Shown in pieces: positions 33,191-47,269 of a DNA stretch of 64,000 nt (the stretch's first letter is position 1; the number at the start of each line of letters is the position of its first letter). The notes below the pieces were generated by a model. It was not told the origin of the DNA. It saw nothing but the letters and a program-made list of their open reading frames with translations, and did no database searches. This DNA comes from Cyanobium sp. Morenito 9A2 (GTDB lineage: Bacteria; Cyanobacteriota; Cyanobacteriia; PCC-6307; Cyanobiaceae), in the NCBI RefSeq assembly GCF_024345575.1, contig NZ_JAGQBJ010000006.1:1-64000 (forward strand), written 5' to 3'. A program made the translations under genes and the position numbers.

Positions 33191-34134
33191 CGAGCCTGGG
33201 CGATCACAAAAGAAAGCGGCAGGTCCAGCAACTTGCCAGCCCGGGAGACGTAGGCCCGGTTGTTGAACACGTCATAGCCGTGCTGTTCGATCACATCGAG
33301 GATGGCCCGGTAGAGACGCAAGGACGCCCAGACGGGCCAACGGGCATCGGGGGCCAGCCAACGCACGCCCGCCTCGGAGCGGGAGAACCATTCTCGCGCA
33401 CGGGCCACCTGGAAGGCCATGAGCGCCCGCCAGTTGTCGTTGAGCACGCCCGCCATCAGTTGGTCCTCCCCATAGCCGAAGCACTCCAGTTCATCGAGGG
33501 GAAGGTAGATCCGTCCGCGGGCCCGGTCCTCACCCACATCGCGCAGGATGTTGGTGAGCTGGTTGGCGATGCCGAGGGCCACGGCCGCATCGGTGGTGTC
33601 GGGGCAATGGCTCCAAGGGGCCGAGGTGTAGGCGGGATCAAGGCCCATCACCTCCTGGGTCATCAGCCCCACGGTGCCCGCCACCCGGTAGCAATAGAGC
33701 CCCAGCTGCTCAAACGTGGCGTAACGGTGCTGGCGCAGGTCCATGCGCTGGCCCTCGATCATGTCGAGGTAGGGCTGCAGAGGCTGGGGGTAACGCTCGA
33801 GGGTGTCGTGCATGACCAGATCCAATCCATCACGCACCACCCCCTTGAACAGCTCCCGGGTGCGCTGCTCCCAGCCATCCAGCCGCGCTGCCAGCTCGGC
33901 CACAGGCCGCCCCTGGGCCTCGGCGCTGTCCATCAGCTCATCGGTGCGCCGGCACCACACATAGATGGCCCAGATGGCCCGACGCTTGGCCGGCGGCATC
34001 AACAGGGTGCCGAGGTAGAAGGTCTTGGCCCATTCGGCCGTTTCGCGCCGGCATTCCTCGTAGGCCTGCTCGAGGCTGGGGAGCACAGCCGCACCACCGG
34101 ATCGCTGGCCATGCTGCCAGAGCTGGGGTGTCAT
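33187..34134 (-). CDS. crtB: Phytoene synthase
   Basis: CrtB condenses two geranylgeranyl diphosphates to phytoene, the first step of carotenoid synthesis. The 315-residue protein has the first Asp-rich motif WCRRTDELMDS, the second (NILRDVGEDRARGRIYLP), and signatures AKTFYLGTLLMPPAKR and ALGIANQLTNILRD. Length is normal. The start ATG overlaps the stop of the receiver protein by four bases. Usually crtB follows pds directly; here three signalling genes lie between them, all coupled. The last step of the coupling leads into the TolC-like gene. Confidence 0.96.
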   Translation of the reverse strand: MTPQLWQHGQRSGGAAVLPSLEQAYEECRRETAEWAKTFYLGTLLMPPAKRRAIWAIYVWCRRTDELMDSAEAQGRPVAELAARLDGWEQRTRELFKGVVRDGLDLVMHDTLERYPQPLQPYLDMIEGQRMDLRQHRYATFEQLGLYCYRVAGTVGLMTQEVMGLDPAYTSAPWSHCPDTTDAAVALGIANQLTNILRDVGEDRARGRIYLPLDELECFGYGEDQLMAGVLNDNWRALMAFQVARAREWFSRSEAGVRWLAPDARWPVWASLRLYRAILDVIEQHGYDVFNNRAYVSRAGKLLDLPLSFVIAQAR

Positions 34135-35222
34135 GGGTCGTTCCTGCCATGTCTGCGGCGTTCGCGCATGGCCCGGGCCCGTTCGTTGAGGGCCGAAAAG
34201 GAGGGGTCAGCCAGGATCGAGCCCACCTGGCGGCTGAGCACCTGGCGGTTGATCTGAATCTCCAGCTCCTCGATCGTGGCGCGCAGGGCGCTTTCCTGGC
34301 GAGACACCGCCACGGACATGCGCTGGAACGCCGCCAGCAGGGGCGCCAGCTGGGGGGCCTCCCGTTCCTCCACAGCCAACGCTTCAACGAAGTGATCGGC
34401 CGCGCTGAGCTCCCGGGCCAGGCGCTGCTGACTGGCCACCAGGTTGCGGTACAACTCCGCCTCCTGATCCCGGAAGGCCTTCTTCTCCAGACAGGCGCCG
34501 ATCCGAGCCCGCAGCAAGGTGGGATTGAAGGGTTTGGGCAGATAATCCTCTGCCCCCGCCTCAATGCAGCGCACCACGCTGGAGAGTTCGTCGAGGGCGC
34601 TGATCATGATCACCGGGAGGTGGCGCAGGTTCTCGTCGGCCTTGAGCTCACCGAGGGTGCCATAGCCATCCAGGTTGGGCATCAGCACATCGAGCAGCAC
34701 CAGATCGAAGGGCTGCTGGTGGGCCAGAGCCAGAGCGGCCTCCCCATCGACGGCGGTGGTGACCAGATGGCCGGAACGGCTGAGGCGCTGGGCCAGCAGA
34801 TCAAGGTTGAGGGGGTCATCATCGACGACCAGAATGCGTCCAGGTCGCAGCGACCGGGGTTCCAGCGCCGGGTCTGGCCCATCAACACATCCCAGGATCG
34901 CTGTGGTGGGAAGGGCTGCGCCCATGGCGGCCCCACGGCTGCCCAAGGGCATGGCGGAGACTCCGGCAGGTGACGTGGCGGAGCTCTGCCAAAGTGCCGT
35001 CGTCAATCGACCACGCACCAGGGCGAGCATGGTGCCGGCAGCACGCTGAATCTTACGGAGGTCATCGATGTACTGCGGCTGCTGGGCTTCGAGCAGCTCC
35101 TCCTCCAGCAGTTCGCTGAAGCCCAGGATCTGATTGATCGGTGTGCAGAGATCGTGGCGCAGGTCCGCCAGGGGATCGGCCGATCGGTCGGACGGTGCGC
35201 TGGAAGTGGCGTCCCCCCTCAC
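34131..35222 (-). CDS. Receiver protein with H-box dimerisation helix and HAMP-like/tail C-terminus
   Basis: The 363-residue protein starts at a GTG overlapping the preceding stop. Residues about 15-75 form a HisKA-like helical pair with an H-box (LRHDLCTPINQILGF, His23) but no ATPase domain follows. A receiver domain is at about 140-260, with phospho-acceptor Asp in LVLLDVLMPNLDGYG and Lys in YLPKPFNP. Then come a coiled coil and the C-terminal region AAFQRMSVAV ... LEIQINRQVL ... SILADPSF ... NERARAMRERR, homologous to the HAMP end and tail of the sensor at 30160. No DNA-binding domain is seen, so output is probably by protein contact. It could take phosphate on both His23 and the receiver Asp. 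Confidence 0.85.
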   Translation of the reverse strand: MRGDATSSAPSDRSADPLADLRHDLCTPINQILGFSELLEEELLEAQQPQYIDDLRKIQRAAGTMLALVRGRLTTALWQSSATSPAGVSAMPLGSRGAAMGAALPTTAILGCVDGPDPALEPRSLRPGRILVVDDDPLNLDLLAQRLSRSGHLVTTAVDGEAALALAHQQPFDLVLLDVLMPNLDGYGTLGELKADENLRHLPVIMISALDELSSVVRCIEAGAEDYLPKPFNPTLLRARIGACLEKKAFRDQEAELYRNLVASQQRLARELSAADHFVEALAVEEREAPQLAPLLAAFQRMSVAVSRQESALRATIEELEIQINRQVLSRQVGSILADPSFSALNERARAMRERRRHGRNDP

Positions 35223-35605
35223 GGCTCGAACACCCTGCCGACGCGGGTCAGCTGGGCCTCGATCTTCCCCAGCAGCCGCGCCAGATCCACCGGCTTGGTG
35301 TCGTAGTCGTCGCAACCGGCCTGCAGGCACGCCTCCCGATCCCCCGCCATGGCATGGGCCGTCAGACCGATCACCGGGATCGAGGCGGTGGCCGCTTCTG
35401 CCTTCAGCCGGCGGGTGGCCTCCCAGCCATCAATCACCGGCAGGCTCATGTCCATCAGGATCAGGGCGGGTTCGGCGCTCACCGCCAGCGCAAGGGCCTG
35501 GGCGCCGTCGAGGGCCATCACCACTTCGAAACCCCTGCGCAGCAGGCGACGCGAGAGCATGTCCCGGTTCAATTCATTGTCTTCGACGAGCAGAACGCGC
35601 ACCAT
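35219..35605 (-). CDS. Single-domain response regulator (lone receiver)
   Basis: The 128-residue product is a bare receiver: MVRVLLVEDNELNRDMLSRR with the acidic pair Glu-Asp, phospho-acceptor Asp in LILMDMSLPVIDGWEATR, Thr in GLTAHAM and Lys in DYDTKPVDL. It lacks any output domain, like CheY or DivK types. The ATG at 35605 follows the kinase stop by 16 bases, the only gap in the operon; a longer version starting MRSWEPGSE overlaps the kinase end. Its stop overlaps the GTG of the next gene. It probably shuttles phosphate between the hybrid kinase and the H-box of the downstream protein (inference). Confidence 0.9.
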   Translation of the reverse strand: MVRVLLVEDNELNRDMLSRRLLRRGFEVVMALDGAQALALAVSAEPALILMDMSLPVIDGWEATRRLKAEAATASIPVIGLTAHAMAGDREACLQAGCDDYDTKPVDLARLLGKIEAQLTRVGRVFEP

Positions 35606-35621
35606 CGCCGATCGCTTCGCC

Positions 35622-40250
<4,629 letters not shown>

Positions 40251-40254
<4 letters not shown>

Positions 40255-40931
40255 CGCGCTCCCGCTCCAGCCGCGCCACCGAACCAAGCCGCGGCCGCGA
40301 GACCTACGGCTACGGCTACGAGGACGACCGGTACGACACTCCCCGACGCGGGGATCCCCCCCGGTCGCCACGGCGTCCTCCCGGCGGGGGCGGCCCTGGG
40401 CAAGGCCAGGGCCCTCCGGGCGGCGGCACCGGACCCTTTCAGTTCAATGTGGCCACCATGGCCGTCTTGGCAGGTGTGCTGGTGGTGGGAATCGGCATCG
40501 GCACCGCCCTCTCCAGCAACACCGCGGGGGACCAGGGCAACATCGCCAGCAGCCAGCAGCTCGATCTGGCCGTGCCTGACCCTGAGTTCTGCAAGCAGTG
40601 GGGCGCCAGCGCCTTCGTGGTCGATGTGGAGATGTACACGACCATGAACCCCAGCAGCAGCTTCGTGACCCAGCCCAAGCTGCAGCCCGGCTGCGTCATC
40701 CGCCGCGAGAACTGGTCCGTGCTCCAGAAGGAGGGGGCGGTCACCAACGAGCAGATGCGCCAATGCAAGCAGCGCATGAACACCTTCGCCTACATCGGCT
40801 CGATCAAGGACAAACCCGTGGTGCGCTGCGTCTACCAGACCGACATCGTCGACAACAGGTTCCAGAGCAAAGGCGTGGCCGGCGCCGCCGACGACAGCGT
40901 CGGCATCACCCCCGAAGCCAGCCAGTTCTAG
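40251..40931 (+). CDS. DUF3172 family membrane protein
   Basis: The 226-residue protein has a basic, Pro/Gly-rich, low-complexity N-terminus of about 60 residues (with [13 protein letters not shown]), one membrane segment ([23 protein letters not shown], about 64-86) and a conserved extracytoplasmic domain. That domain shows [32 protein letters not shown] and VRCVYQTDI, with paired cysteines. The family is cyanobacterial and of unknown function. It starts from a GTG coupled to ndhM. It converges with rbcR, with only five bases between the stops. Confidence 0.88.
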
Positions 40932-40936
40932 GTGTC

Positions 40937-42001
40937 CTAGGGCTGGCCCAGCTCACCGTTGGCCAGCGGTGAGCTTCCCGATGGGGCCGACATCGCCGGA
41001 GTGAACGCCGCCCCCCCTGCCGTCACAGCCACCGGCCCTGGCGCCGAGACGACCCGGCCCGGCTGGCGCAGGGGGCTGTCGGGGCTGGCGAACACCGGCA
41101 GGACCTCGCGCCGGAAGGCCTCCGAGGCCCTGGAGCAATAGCGGGCCGGGTGGGTGATCAACTTGAGCTGACGCCGCACGGAGAGATCGGCCAGGTTGGG
41201 GCGGTGCAGGCTGCCCGTCGCCAGCTCCCGCTCGATCGAGACCACTGGCAGGAAGGCCGCCCCCAGACCACTCTGGACAGCGTTCTTGATCGCCTCGAAG
41301 GAATTGAGCTCCATCTCGATCTTGAGCCGGCCCACATCCAGGCCGGAGCGCGCCAGCAGCTGGTCCACCATCTTGCGGGTGGTGGACTGGGCATCGAGGC
41401 AGACGAAGCCGAGCCGGTAGAGGTCGTCCTTGCTGATCTCCGGCAGCCGGGACAGCGGGTGCTTCACGGGCAGCACCAGGGCGAGCTCGTCACTGGCGTA
41501 GGGCACCACCTGAAGCAGGTCGTTGAGTTCGCTCGGCAGCTCGCCGCCGATGATCGCCAGGTCGACCTGACCATTGGCCACACTCCAGCCCGTGCGCCGG
41601 GTGCTGTGCACCTGGAGCTGCACGGCCACATCCGGGTACTTCTGGCGAAACAGACCGATCATGCGCGGCATCAGGTAGGTGCCGGTGGTCTGGCTGGCGC
41701 CCACCACCAGGGAGCCCCCCTTGAGGTTGTGGAGGTCGTCGAGGGCCCGGCAGGCCTCCTGGCACTGGCTCAGGATCCGATCGCAATAGCTGAGGAGCAG
41801 GTGGCCAGCCTCAGTGAGCTGAGCTTTGCGCCCGCCTCGATCGAACAGGGAGACGTCGAGCTGCTTCTCCAGGTTCTGGATCTGAAGACTGACGGCCGGC
41901 TGGGTGACGTAGAGGCTGTCGGCTGCCTTTTTGAAGCTGCCCTCGCTGGCGATTGCCCGCAGGATGCGCAGCTGATCGAGGGTGAAGGGCAGATCAGCCA
42001 T
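40937..42001 (-). CDS. rbcR: LysR-type transcriptional regulator RbcR/CcmR type
   Basis: The protein has a LysR winged helix at residues 1-65 ([20 protein letters not shown], then [20 protein letters not shown]) and an effector domain with [15 protein letters not shown] and [20 protein letters not shown]. The N-terminus and [16 protein letters not shown] are typical of the cyanobacterial RbcR group that controls Rubisco or NDH/inorganic-carbon genes, sensing metabolites such as 2-phosphoglycolate. The 354 residues include a Pro/Ala-rich C-terminal tail of about 45 residues. It is divergent from the NnrU-like gene and close to ndhF/ndhD, which it may regulate. Confidence 0.9.
   Translation of the reverse strand: MADLPFTLDQLRILRAIASEGSFKKAADSLYVTQPAVSLQIQNLEKQLDVSLFDRGGRKAQLTEAGHLLLSYCDRILSQCQEACRALDDLHNLKGGSLVVGASQTTGTYLMPRMIGLFRQKYPDVAVQLQVHSTRRTGWSVANGQVDLAIIGGELPSELNDLLQVVPYASDELALVLPVKHPLSRLPEISKDDLYRLGFVCLDAQSTTRKMVDQLLARSGLDVGRLKIEMELNSFEAIKNAVQSGLGAAFLPVVSIERELATGSLHRPNLADLSVRRQLKLITHPARYCSRASEAFRREVLPVFASPDSPLRQPGRVVSAPGPVAVTAGGAAFTPAMSAPSGSSPLANGELGQP
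40950..40975. repeat. Inverted repeat in the rbcR 3' end, possible bidirectional transcription end
   Basis: AGCTCACCG (40950-40958) pairs with CGGTGAGCT (40967-40975), and further bases inside can pair. It lies within the last codons of rbcR, just past the convergent DUF3172 stop. No T-run follows on either side, so a terminator role is only possible. Confidence 0.45.
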
Positions 42002-42092
42002 CGGAGCGCCCCGGAGGGCTGGCAGCTGCGTGAGGCCTGAACTTTAAGAGGAACTGTCCCAGGGCTGGGTCACGCTCCGTCAGACTTCATCA

Positions 42093-42842
42093 GTGACGCC
42101 CCCAGCCGTGATCCCGCCTCTCCATCACAGCAGCCTGGTGATGGTCGCCCTGCTGCTGGCCTTTGCCGTGCTCCACAGCGGGGGGGCCGCCCTGCGCGTC
42201 TGGGGGGAGGCGCGGATCGGTCCCCGGGCCTGGCGGCTGCTGTTCGCCGCCCTGAGCATCCCCGCCGCCGTGGTGGTGATCGGGTTCTTCATTGCCCACC
42301 GCTACGACGGCCTGCGCCTCTGGAACCTGCAGGAGCAGCCCTGGATCGTGCCGCTCGTGTGGGTGGGGACGGCGATCAGTTTCTTCTTTCTTTATCCCGC
42401 CACCTACAACCTGCTGGAGATCCCTGCACTGCTGAAGCCCGAGGTGCGCCTCTACGCCAGCGGGATCATCCGCATCAGCCGCCATCCCCAGGCGGTCGGG
42501 CAGGTGCTCTGGTGCGCCACCCACCTGCTCTGGATCGGCACCAGCTTCACGGCCTGGGCTTGCCTGGGCCTGATCGCCCACCATCTGTTTGCGGTCTGGC
42601 ATGGCGATCGGCGCCTGGCCGCCCGTTTTGGTGACTCCTTCGAGGAGCTGCGCTCAAGCACCTCGGTGCTGCCGTTCCGGGCTGTGCTGGATGGACGCCA
42701 GCGGCTGGTGCTGGCCGAATTCCTCAGACCCTCCCAGCTGGGGATCGCGATCGCGATCGGGGCGCTGTGGTGGAGCCACCGCTGGATCGGCGTGGCCTCC
42801 ACGGCCTTCAACCGCAGTCCTCTCGGGGCTCTGCTGGGCTGA
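42093..42842 (+). CDS. NnrU-family membrane protein, likely 15-cis-zeta-carotene isomerase (Z-ISO)-like
   Basis: The 249-residue protein has about six membrane segments (for example VMVALLLAFAVLHSGGAAL and LLFAALSIPAAVVVIGFFIAH) and the NnrU signature IRISRHPQAVGQVLWCATHLL. In plants the NnrU-domain protein Z-ISO isomerises the 15-cis bond of zeta-carotene using heme b, and cyanobacterial homologues are candidates for the same step. His residues in LHSGG, ISRHPQ and LIAHH may be ligands. The start is a GTG at 42093. The function is inferred from family only, but the nearby pds/crtB genes fit. Confidence 0.78.
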   Translation: MTPPAVIPPLHHSSLVMVALLLAFAVLHSGGAALRVWGEARIGPRAWRLLFAALSIPAAVVVIGFFIAHRYDGLRLWNLQEQPWIVPLVWVGTAISFFFLYPATYNLLEIPALLKPEVRLYASGIIRISRHPQAVGQVLWCATHLLWIGTSFTAWACLGLIAHHLFAVWHGDRRLAARFGDSFEELRSSTSVLPFRAVLDGRQRLVLAEFLRPSQLGIAIAIGALWWSHRWIGVASTAFNRSPLGALLG

Positions 42843-42915
42843 TGGCACTCCAACACATCCGGCCTGAACCGCCCAGGCAGGCTGCCTACACTCCCTGCAC
42901 CCAAACCCTTCCAGG

Positions 42916-44931
42916 ATGAGCTCGGCCGCTGAACTTGCCTGGTTGATCCCGGTGCTGCCGCTGGCGGGAGCCGCGCTGGTGGGCCTGGGATTGATCAGCT
43001 TCAACCGCACCATCAACCGGCTGCGCAAACCCGTCGCCCTGCTGCTGATCAGCCTGGTGGGGGCCTCAGCCGTGATCAGCTTCGTGATCCTCGGCCAGCA
43101 GCTCGCGGGCGCCCCCGCTACTGAAGTGCTCTTCAACTGGGCCAGCACCGGCGACTTCAACCTGCAGATGGGCTACCGGGTGGATGCCCTGGGGGCCGTG
43201 ATGCTGGCCCTGGTCACCACCATCGCCCTGCTGGTGATGGTGTATTCCGATGGCTACATGGCGCACGACAAAAGTTATGTGCGCTTTTTCACCTACCTGG
43301 CCCTGTTCAGCAGTTCGATGCTTGGGCTGGTGCTCAGCCCCAACCTGCTGGAGATCTACGTCTTCTGGGAGCTGGTGGGGATGTGCTCCTACCTGCTGGT
43401 GGGCTTCTGGTACGACCGAGAGGGGGCCGCCAATGCCGCTCAGAAGGCCTTCATCGTCAACCGCGTGGGGGATTTCGGCCTGCTGCTCGGCATCCTCGGC
43501 CTGTTCTGGGCCACGGGCAGCTTCGGCTTCGAGGAGATCGGCGCGCGGCTCGGCGAGGGCCTCGCCAGCGGCACGATCACCCACGCCGCAGCGGTGATTC
43601 TCTGCCTGCTCGTGTTCATGGGACCGATGGCGAAATCCGCCCAGTTCCCGCTCCATGTGTGGCTCCCCGATGCCATGGAGGGCCCGACACCGATCTCGGC
43701 GCTGATTCACGCGGCCACCATGGTCGCCGCCGGGGTGTTCCTGGTGGCCCGCCTCCAGCCGATCTATCTGCAATTCCCTGACGTGCAGACCGTGATCGCC
43801 GTGGTGGGCACGATCACCTGTTTCCTTGGGGCCACAATTGCTCTCACCCAGCAGGATCTCAAAAAAGGTCTGGCCTACAGCACCGTCTCCCAGCTGGGCT
43901 ACATGGTGCTGGCCATGGGCTGCGGCGCCCCGATCGCCGGGATGTTCCATCTGGTCACCCATGCCTTCTTCAAGGCGATGCTCTTTCTGGGCTCGGGCTC
44001 GGTGATCCACGCCATGGAAGAGGTGGTGGGCCACGAACCCGTGCTCGCCCAGGACATGCGCCTGATGGGCGGCCTGCGCAAACACATGCCGATCACGGCG
44101 ATCACCTTCCTGATCGGCTGCGTCGCCATCAGTGGTATCCCTCCTTTGGCTGGCTTCTGGAGCAAGGACGAGATCCTCGGTGTGGCCTTTGCCAGCTTCC
44201 CGTTGCTCTGGGTGGTGGGCTTCCTGACCGCTGGCATGACGGCGTTCTATATGTTCCGGCTTTACTTCCTCACCTTCGAGGGCACCTTCCGCGGCAACGA
44301 CTACGCCATGCGCCAGCAGCTGCTGGCGGCAGCCGGCAAGGGGGGAGTCTCCATGGAAGGAGACGAAGACCACGGCCACCACGCCAGCCACCCCCACGAA
44401 TCGGGCTGGCAGATGGCCAGTCCCCTCGTGGTGCTGGCGGTCCCTTCGGTGCTCATTGGTCTGCTGGGCACCCCCTGGAACAGCCGATTTGCGGCCCTGC
44501 TCGATCCCCGCGAGGCCGCCGAAGCGGCCGAGCACTTCAGTTGGGGTGAGTTCCTGCCCCTGGCAGGCGCCTCTGTGGCGATCTCCCTCACGGGGATCAC
44601 GGTGGCGGTGCTGGCCTACGCCCTGCACCGTCTCGATCTGGCCACGCTCGTGGCCGCTCGCTTTCCCGCCGTCAACGCCTTCCTCGCCCACAAGTGGTAT
44701 CTCGATGACCTCAACGAGCGCCTCTTCGTGCGCGGCACCCGCAAACTCGCCCGCCAGGTGCTTGAGGTGGACGCCAAAGTCGTCGATGGGGTCGTGAATC
44801 TCACCGGCCTGCTGACCCTGGGAAGCGGCGAAGGCCTCAAGTACTTCGAAACCGGTCGGGCCCAGTTCTACGCCCTGATCGTCTTCGGTGGAGTGATCGC
44901 TCTGGTGGTGCTGTTCAGCGCCTTCGGCTGA
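42916..44931 (+). CDS. ndhF: NAD(P)H dehydrogenase-like subunit NdhF (NDH-1 antiporter-like subunit 5)
   Basis: NdhF is a proton-pumping membrane subunit of NDH-1 in cyclic electron flow and respiration. The 671-residue protein has about 16 helices and the conserved [38 protein letters not shown], lysine-bearing [31 protein letters not shown] and [21 protein letters not shown] histidine-rich loop ([13 protein letters not shown]) lies near residue 480. Its length fits NdhF1 (respiratory/cyclic), and the adjacent ndhD fits NDH-1L. The ATG at 42916 precedes the first helix. Confidence 0.95.
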   Translation: MSSAAELAWLIPVLPLAGAALVGLGLISFNRTINRLRKPVALLLISLVGASAVISFVILGQQLAGAPATEVLFNWASTGDFNLQMGYRVDALGAVMLALVTTIALLVMVYSDGYMAHDKSYVRFFTYLALFSSSMLGLVLSPNLLEIYVFWELVGMCSYLLVGFWYDREGAANAAQKAFIVNRVGDFGLLLGILGLFWATGSFGFEEIGARLGEGLASGTITHAAAVILCLLVFMGPMAKSAQFPLHVWLPDAMEGPTPISALIHAATMVAAGVFLVARLQPIYLQFPDVQTVIAVVGTITCFLGATIALTQQDLKKGLAYSTVSQLGYMVLAMGCGAPIAGMFHLVTHAFFKAMLFLGSGSVIHAMEEVVGHEPVLAQDMRLMGGLRKHMPITAITFLIGCVAISGIPPLAGFWSKDEILGVAFASFPLLWVVGFLTAGMTAFYMFRLYFLTFEGTFRGNDYAMRQQLLAAAGKGGVSMEGDEDHGHHASHPHESGWQMASPLVVLAVPSVLIGLLGTPWNSRFAALLDPREAAEAAEHFSWGEFLPLAGASVAISLTGITVAVLAYALHRLDLATLVAARFPAVNAFLAHKWYLDDLNERLFVRGTRKLARQVLEVDAKVVDGVVNLTGLLTLGSGEGLKYFETGRAQFYALIVFGGVIALVVLFSAFG

Positions 44932-45100
44932 GCTCAAGGGTCTGCAGGCCTGGGCTCCAGGCTCCCCCAGGTGGCTCCTGCGACCCCCTCAAGGAGCTGA
45001 CGGCCACGGCCCACTCCATGCTCTGTGTGTAATCCCGTATCCGCGCGGACCGGCTGGGGTCGGCATTTCTACACTCCGCCCAGCTCCTCCTGCCTCGCCT

Positions 45101-46744
45101 GTGCTCCTGGACTTCGCCGTAACGACAGCCTCCGGAACGGCCTTGCCCTGGCTGAGCATTTCGATCCTGTTCCCGATCGCCGCCGCCCTGGCGATCCCCT
45201 TCATCCCCGATGCCGGCGACGGCAAGACCATCCGCTGGTACGCCCTTGGCGTTGCCCTGATCACCTTCCTGGTGACCGTGGCCGCCTACCTCGATGGCTA
45301 CGACCCCTCGGTGGAAGGCCTGCAACTGATTGAACGGGTGGAGTGGCTGCCCGATCTGGGCCTGGCCTGGTCTGTGGGGGCAGACGGCCTCTCGATGCCC
45401 CTGATCCTGCTCACCAGCTTCATCACCGCCCTGGCGGTGCTGGCGGCCTGGCCGGTCACCTTCAAACCGCGGCTGTTCTTCTTCCTGATCCTGGCCATGG
45501 ATGGCGGACAGATCGCCGTATTCGCCGTGCAGGACATGCTGCTGTTCTTCCTGGCCTGGGAGCTGGAGCTGCTGCCCGTCTACCTGCTGCTGGCGATCTG
45601 GGGCGCGAAGAAGCGCCAGTACGCCGCCACCAAGTTCATCCTCTACACCGCCGGCGGCTCTGTGTTCATCCTGCTGGCGGCGCTGGCCATGGGCTTCCAG
45701 GGCGGCGGCGCCCCCAGCTTCGAGTACACCGTCCTGGCGGCCAAAAACTTCGGCAGCGGCTTCCAGCTGCTGGCCTACGCGGGCCTGCTGATCGCCTTCG
45801 GGGTGAAATTGCCGATCGTGCCTCTGCACACCTGGCTCCCCGACGCCCACGGCGAGGCCACGGCACCTGTTCACATGTTGCTGGCGGGCATCTTGCTCAA
45901 GATGGGCGGCTACGCGTTGCTGCGCTTCAACGTGCAGCTGCTCCCCGAGGCCCACGCCCAGTTGGCGCCCCTGCTGGTGGTGCTGGGGGTGGTGAATATC
46001 ATCTATGCGGCCCTCACGTCCTTTGCCCAACGCAACCTCAAACGCAAGATCGCCTACAGCTCGATCAGCCACATGGGCTTCGTGCTGATCGGCATCGGCA
46101 GCTTCAGTGCCCTGGGCACCAGCGGCGCCATGCTTCAGATGGTGAGCCATGGGCTGATCGGCGCCAGCCTCTTCTTCCTGGTGGGCGCCACCTACGACCG
46201 CACCCACACGCTGCAGCTCGATGAGATGGGGGGAGTGGGCCAGAAGATGCGCAAGATGTTCGCCCTCTGGACCATCTGCTCGCTGGCCTCCCTGGCCCTG
46301 CCGGGGATGAGCGGTTTCGTCTCTGAGCTCATGGTCTTCGTGGGCTTCGCCACCTCCGAGGCCTACACGCTCAGCTTCCGGATCGTGATGTCCGTATTGG
46401 CGGCGATTGGGGTGATCCTCACGCCGATCTACCTGCTCTCGATGCTGCGGGAGATCTTCTTTGGCAAGGAGAACCCCGATCTGGCCGGCCACACCCATCT
46501 GGTGGACGCTGAACCGCGGGAGATCTACATCATTTCCTGCCTGCTGGTGCCGATCGTGGGGATCGGTCTCTATCCCCGCCTGGTCACCGACAGCTATCGG
46601 GCTTCCATCGAGGCACTGGTGGCTCGGGAAGATCTGGCCTTCAACAAGGTGATCGGTCCCACTCCCACCGGCTTGATCCGCAAGGGCCTGGGAGCAACAG
46701 CGCTGCTGCCACCGGCGATGCTGCGGGCCCCCGCCCTGGCCTGA
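45101..46744 (+). CDS. ndhD: NAD(P)H dehydrogenase-like subunit NdhD (NDH-1 subunit 4)
   Basis: NdhD is a proton-translocating antiporter-like subunit. The 547-residue protein has about 14 membrane helices and typical stretches [53 protein letters not shown] and [14 protein letters not shown] at 45101 starts [12 protein letters not shown]. It lies 169 bases after ndhF on the same strand, and the pair corresponds to the NdhD1/NdhF1 set. The spacer contains the small hairpin GCCTGG-GCT-CCAGGC (44948-44962) without a T-run. Confidence 0.95.
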   Translation: MLLDFAVTTASGTALPWLSISILFPIAAALAIPFIPDAGDGKTIRWYALGVALITFLVTVAAYLDGYDPSVEGLQLIERVEWLPDLGLAWSVGADGLSMPLILLTSFITALAVLAAWPVTFKPRLFFFLILAMDGGQIAVFAVQDMLLFFLAWELELLPVYLLLAIWGAKKRQYAATKFILYTAGGSVFILLAALAMGFQGGGAPSFEYTVLAAKNFGSGFQLLAYAGLLIAFGVKLPIVPLHTWLPDAHGEATAPVHMLLAGILLKMGGYALLRFNVQLLPEAHAQLAPLLVVLGVVNIIYAALTSFAQRNLKRKIAYSSISHMGFVLIGIGSFSALGTSGAMLQMVSHGLIGASLFFLVGATYDRTHTLQLDEMGGVGQKMRKMFALWTICSLASLALPGMSGFVSELMVFVGFATSEAYTLSFRIVMSVLAAIGVILTPIYLLSMLREIFFGKENPDLAGHTHLVDAEPREIYIISCLLVPIVGIGLYPRLVTDSYRASIEALVAREDLAFNKVIGPTPTGLIRKGLGATALLPPAMLRAPALA

Positions 46745-46874
46745 GGGTTGAGGACGGGCCTCCAAGGGGTAACGAAACTCTGCAGTTGCGGCCCTCGACG
46801 GGCAGATCCCAAGACCCGTCCTTACGCTCCCAGACGCGAATTTCGATGCGCGGCGGCGTCCGGCGAACCCAGCG

Positions 46875-47243
46875 ATGCGACAGCTGAACTTCCTGCTGAT
46901 CTTCAGCTTCGGCCTGGCGATGGTGATGTTCACCCTCGAGAACACCGAAGCCACCACAGTGCGCTTCCTGCCGGGGATCTACCTCACCCTCCCCTTGGCC
47001 GCACTCCTTCTGGTGGTGAGTGGTGTGGGGGCCACGGCCGCCTGGGTGTTCGCCGTCTGGAGTGGGGTGGTCAAGAAGGTGGAGGCCATCACCGACACCG
47101 GCGCCTACGAGGCCCAGCAGGTCCGCATCCGTGAGCTCGAAGAGGATGTGCAGCGCTACCGGGCCACGGTGGATGCCCAACTGGGGTTGCTGCCGGCGGC
47201 GGGTGAAACCTCTGCGGTGGCTGAGCTCGGGGAAAGCGGGTAG
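46875..47243 (+). CDS. LapA (DUF1049) domain membrane protein
   Basis: The 122-residue protein has two membrane segments (LNFLLIFSFGLAMVMFTLEN and LTLPLAALLLVVSGVGATAA) joined by the short loop TTVRFLPGIY. A C-terminal coiled coil follows (VRIRELEEDVQRYRATVDAQ). This is the LapA/DUF1049 layout, a family linked with envelope lipopolysaccharide assembly in proteobacteria; its role in cyanobacteria is unknown. It lies between ndhD and scpA on the same strand. Confidence 0.82.
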   Translation: MRQLNFLLIFSFGLAMVMFTLENTEATTVRFLPGIYLTLPLAALLLVVSGVGATAAWVFAVWSGVVKKVEAITDTGAYEAQQVRIRELEEDVQRYRATVDAQLGLLPAAGETSAVAELGESG

Positions 47244-47269
47244 GTTGCGGCCGACGCAAGGGACATCGT

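Noticed and set aside
43066-44937. A 623-codon minus-strand open frame
   Set aside because: Antisense of ndhF with Gln/His/Glu-rich low-complexity translation; a similar shadow over ndhD (44915-46957) was dropped for the same reason.
44948-44962. Terminator between ndhF and ndhD
   Set aside because: The hairpin has a good stem but no T-run, and both genes are probably co-expressed.
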